The notes beneath the pieces were generated by a model that made no database searches, was not told where the DNA came from, and saw nothing but the letters and a program-made list of their open reading frames with translations. The position numbers were made by a program, and so were the translations under genes. A DNA stretch of 64,000 nt from an uncultured Cryomorphaceae bacterium. GTDB taxonomy: Bacteria; Bacteroidota; Bacteroidia; Flavobacteriales; Schleiferiaceae. Positions 61,275 through 64,000 of this stretch are shown piece by piece. How positions within the stretch are numbered: position 1 is the first letter of the stretch; each line of letters opens with the position of its first letter. Location of the stretch: the NCBI GenBank assembly GCA_937120475.1, contig CAKZJV010000007.1, forward strand, positions 1,628,068 to 1,692,067. Direction: 5' to 3'.

Positions 61275-63409
61275 CTAATTAAATTTATCACCCCTGACTT
61301 TTGAGTATTACCATTAATGCTCATTACGTAGGTATAAACTCCTGCGGCACATTGCTGACCGTTAAAAGTGCCGGGCCATTCGAACTGACTGTTATACGAT
61401 TCAAAAACCTTTTGCCCCCAACGGTTGAAAATTTGTATGTAGAAGGCTGGATTACCCTGAATTGAAATCCTGAAATTTTCATTGATACCATCATTATTAG
61501 GCGTAAAACTGTTGGGTATAAATACCTCATATTCCGGCTCAGGAGCGGCTATAACCACCTGGTTGGAAATGGAATCCTGGCAGCCATTAGCCGTTCTTAT
61601 GGTAAGCCCTACGGTATAAAGGCCCGGGGAAGAGTAGTAATGAACGGGGTTAGGCTCTTCAGATATACTACCGTCACCAAATACCCACTGCTGGCTTTCT
61701 GCTGGGGATGACTGGTTGGTAAACTTTATACCCAGTTCATTGTCAATTCGGGCGTAATCAAAGGCTGCATTGGCATCATAGCGTATAACCTCTGCGGTTA
61801 TGGTGGAATCGCAGCCGGATGGATTGTTTTGATTGAAGGTAATTACCGTGTCCGTGGAATAGTATTGCCCATTGATCAGGGTGCTATCCTCCGGGCATAA
61901 TTCAATGATCTGGTACCCAAAGAAATTACTAACCACATCCAATCGGGTATTTACCAGACTATCACAACCATTCCACGAAACCAGGGTATCCGTGTAAAGC
62001 CCTGCATTACTTTGCCATGCTCCGGCTAAAAAGACACTGTCGCCATTACAAATTCGCTGGACTGTATTACCAACCGGAACCGGGTAGTTAGCCAAATAGG
62101 TAGCCGCTATGCTGTCGCAGCCATTAGGCCCCGTAAATGTTTGATCGTAAGTTCCGGGAGCACTGCGCCAGGCCCCGTTAATAAAGAGGCTATCTCCTGT
62201 ACAAACCATAACGGTATCGATGGACTGCCCCAGCGGCAGAACATTCAAAATGGTGGTAATTACGCTATCGCAACCTGTATTTGTGGATAGGGTGTCGTAA
62301 TAAATTCCGGCTGCGGTTTGCCAACTGTTTTGAAGAAGAAGGCTGTCGCCATTACATATCTCCACCGTTGCACTAAAGCTCTTTACCAGGGCTAGCCGCA
62401 AGAGTACAGAACTGATACTATCGCAACCATTGGCAGCTTGTAGCGTATCTGTATATAAACCGGCCTGGCTCCTCCAGTTTTGCCCTATCAGCACACTATC
62501 GCCCTGGCAGATCTCCACGGTATCTTCGGAAGAAGGAGATGGTAAGGTGTTGAGTATGGTTTGATGGATGCTATCACAGCCATTGGTTCCGGTAAGTGTA
62601 TCGTAATAGGTTCCCGCCAGCTTTTGCCAATTGTTCTCCAGGAAAATACTGTCGCCTTCGCAAATGGTTGCATTGGCTCCACTAAGGTCGTACGGAGTTA
62701 CCAAAAGCTGGGTTTCCACCACGCTATCGCAAAAAGCAGAACCGGTGTAAGTTTCGTAATAAGTACCGGCCGTTTTACGGTACAGCCCGTCAATCAGAAC
62801 ACTGTCGCCCTGGCAAATTTGCGTAAAAGTGCGCACCGAATCCCGGTTTGGCGTATAGGGTGAGCCCGGGCCAAAACACTGCACAGCGGTGGCATTCCAG
62901 CCGGGATGTGAAAAGATCATATTGGAAGGCCACGAGTTTGCGGACACACCGTTGGTGGAGGTATATCGAACGCAGTTACTATTCTTACGAATCAGGCGGT
63001 TGTGATAAAACAAGCCATTATTCTGCGCATAATTAGCGGAGGCATTGTTAATCATATCTACAAAAGCTCCGTTTTTAAGCAAGGCAACCGCATCGTTACC
63101 ATTTACACCACCCCCTATATTCTTATCCTTAGGGCATGGGTAGCCAGAGTTCCCCACTACGTAAACCGCACCGGAATTTAGTATTCCGGAAAGATTAACG
63201 GAAGCGGTAGGTGTGGCCACTCCATTATTATAAACCGCTACACTGTAGGTTGTAAGGTTAATGGCATTAGCCGTAGGGTTATAAATTTTTACGGCCAGAC
63301 CATTTCCCGAATTCCAATCCACATATTCCACAATCATCAAATCATCCAACTGGCCAAAACCAACAGAGGATAGTATTAAACCAAATAAGGTGAGAAAAAA
63401 TCGCTTCAT
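61271..63409 (-). CDS. Gliding-motility-type (CHU_C) secreted protein with lamin-tail domain and seven Cys repeats, paralogue A
   Basis: The 712-residue protein has the same order of parts as its neighbour: signal peptide (cleavage after V-G-F-G-Q), lamin-tail domain (about 22-185), seven repeats of about 50 residues (C-Q-G-D-S-V-L-I-D-G ... F-C-D-S; C-N-G-D-S-L-L-L ... G-C-D-S), a PKD-like domain (W-V-F-G-D-G-S, about 575-650), and a CHU_C domain (P-N-S-F-T-P-N-N-D-G-I-N-E-N-F-R). Each repeat has two Cys, spaced about 30 residues, likely forming one disulfide per repeat. It is first gene of a pair and appears to be a tandem duplicate. Confidence 0.88.
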   Translation of the reverse strand: MKRFFLTLFGLILSSVGFGQLDDLMIVEYVDWNSGNGLAVKIYNPTANAINLTTYSVAVYNNGVATPTASVNLSGILNSGAVYVVGNSGYPCPKDKNIGGGVNGNDAVALLKNGAFVDMINNASANYAQNNGLFYHNRLIRKNSNCVRYTSTNGVSANSWPSNMIFSHPGWNATAVQCFGPGSPYTPNRDSVRTFTQICQGDSVLIDGLYRKTAGTYYETYTGSAFCDSVVETQLLVTPYDLSGANATICEGDSIFLENNWQKLAGTYYDTLTGTNGCDSIHQTILNTLPSPSSEDTVEICQGDSVLIGQNWRSQAGLYTDTLQAANGCDSISSVLLRLALVKSFSATVEICNGDSLLLQNSWQTAAGIYYDTLSTNTGCDSVITTILNVLPLGQSIDTVMVCTGDSLFINGAWRSAPGTYDQTFTGPNGCDSIAATYLANYPVPVGNTVQRICNGDSVFLAGAWQSNAGLYTDTLVSWNGCDSLVNTRLDVVSNFFGYQIIELCPEDSTLINGQYYSTDTVITFNQNNPSGCDSTITAEVIRYDANAAFDYARIDNELGIKFTNQSSPAESQQWVFGDGSISEEPNPVHYYSSPGLYTVGLTIRTANGCQDSISNQVVIAAPEPEYEVFIPNSFTPNNDGINENFRISIQGNPAFYIQIFNRWGQKVFESYNSQFEWPGTFNGQQCAAGVYTYVMSINGNTQKSGVINLIR

Positions 63410-63455
63410 TTTATGGCCGCCTTGGGTAGTGCAACATCCATTTTGAATTGCCGTG

Positions 63456-63463
63456 CAAAAGTA
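63456..63463 (-). promoter_or_regulatory. Possible -7 box before the paralogue A gene
   Basis: TACTTTTG on the minus strand matches TAnnTTTG, 46 bp before the start codon; the -33 TTG is not clear. Confidence 0.4.
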
Positions 63464-63507
63464 AATTCAGGATGTTTTTCAGATATTAAGTACGTTTTAT
63501 ATACTCT

Positions 63508-63996
63508 TTAACTATTTGGAACTATTTTAACCAGATTCATAAGGTTAAAATTTCGGGAAATATGGGCGACCGACTTTTCTATACTTTCCAGTGAGGTATT
63601 TTTGATGGTTTTTTTCAGGAAGCTTCTCAACTCGGAACTCACTTTTTTACCCACCTTCATCTTGCTGAGCATCCTCTTTAGTAAACCCAGATCAGAATCC
63701 ATGGTAGCGTAGTACCCAATCCGTAAATTATTAAAGACGTGGAGCAGGATATTTTCGATGGCTGCCCAGCCGGAATACACGTCCAAAAACGAAAAGTACA
63801 CGCGGGAACGCAGCAGGATAGAGGAACTCTTTTCATGATTACCCCGGTAATACTCCTTCAGAGCCATTAAATATTCAAATTGCACTTGAGTGGACAGGTC
63901 GGTGGGTTCAAACTCCTCCGGCAGCATGGTATCCACAAAGTTCACCAAATCAGCATAAGACTCCATCTCTACTTTTTCCAGGCATTCGCTGTACAT
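63508..63996 (-). CDS. Hypothetical protein, possibly truncated at the right edge
   Basis: At least 162 residues of a helical, charged protein without membrane segments or recognised motifs. Leu/Arg/Lys-rich helices run throughout, such as L-L-K-R-M-L-S-K-M-K-V-G-K-K-V. The TPR-like spacing of Y-L-M-A-L-K-E-Y-Y-R-G-N (about 44-55) suggests a helical-repeat protein. The visible ATG is 4 bases from the edge and the frame is open beyond it, so the true start may be outside the window. Function unknown. Confidence 0.6.
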   Translation of the reverse strand: MYSECLEKVEMESYADLVNFVDTMLPEEFEPTDLSTQVQFEYLMALKEYYRGNHEKSSSILLRSRVYFSFLDVYSGWAAIENILLHVFNNLRIGYYATMDSDLGLLKRMLSKMKVGKKVSSELRSFLKKTIKNTSLESIEKSVAHISRNFNLMNLVKIVPNS

Positions 63997-64000
63997 AAAA

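Overview
The window looks like a chromosomal segment of a marine-type Bacteroidota (Flavobacteriia/Cryomorphaceae-like). The evidence is several secreted proteins ending in type IX secretion (T9SS) type A or gliding-associated C-terminal domains, four TonB-dependent receptors, a PorV/PorQ-family barrel, DUF4249 and DUF3127 proteins, an isolated atpD-atpC pair, and promoters of the Bacteroidota form TTG-N20-TAnnTTTG (clearest before both tRNAs and the flavin reductase gene). No phage, CRISPR array, rRNA or plasmid functions were seen.

Layout. 1-2955: end of an alpha/beta hydrolase, then an accessory patch. The patch holds an AT-rich gene for a membrane/coiled-coil protein between two imperfect fold-back sequences (cassette-like), then a REP-associated transposase gene framed by a perfect 29-bp inverted repeat. 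2962-8674: a Kelch-like T9SS cargo, a tRNA-Leu(TAG) locus with a partly duplicated 3' end and small repeats, and a housekeeping run (flavin reductase family, DUF3127, AtoE-type transporter, aat). 8671-19233: ABC permease and tail-specific protease, a TonB receptor with DUF4249 lipoprotein, MscS channel, glycosyltransferase, ruvC, HIT protein and greA. 19267-28194: a three-gene minus-strand operon of a 1244-aa TonB receptor, a 1368-aa secreted protein and a PorV/PorQ-like barrel. 28433-35219: degenerate Rieske-like lipoprotein, PH-like membrane protein, atpC/atpD, ribF, LRR protein, era, a T9SS cargo and initiator tRNA-Met. 35374-37884: two tiny paralogous membrane-peptide genes facing a histidine kinase/AraC-type regulator/response regulator operon. 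38030-43749: ahcY, a phosphopantetheinyl transferase, a GGGP-synthase-family enzyme, a YkoF-like/PnuC/NadR-kinase-like run, DUF1801, DUF3124 and MarC. 43974-48481: accessory-looking genes (sulfotransferase-like, outer membrane protein, Crp/Fnr regulator, small membrane proteins). 48572-54353: a TPP-riboswitch-controlled TonB receptor plus ThiY-like lipoprotein, a divergent second TonB receptor, and a MazG-like hydrolase. 54434-63409: three very large secreted repeat proteins. 63508 to the edge: an unrecognised, possibly truncated gene.

How the parts fit together. The thiamine locus (riboswitch, outer-membrane receptor, periplasm-facing binding lipoprotein) reads as a regulated uptake unit lacking a visible inner-membrane partner; a YkoF-like/PnuC/NadR-like run about 8 kb away may or may not be related. 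The surface-protein genes depend on T9SS machinery that is not in the window. The observations most worth a second look are the tandem tiny membrane proteins at 35374-35634, the cassette-like fold-back pair at 822-1891, the receptor/secreted-protein/PorV-like operon, and the terminator-like hairpin directly before the receptor start at 52074. All family assignments are from reading the sequence; no database search was run.
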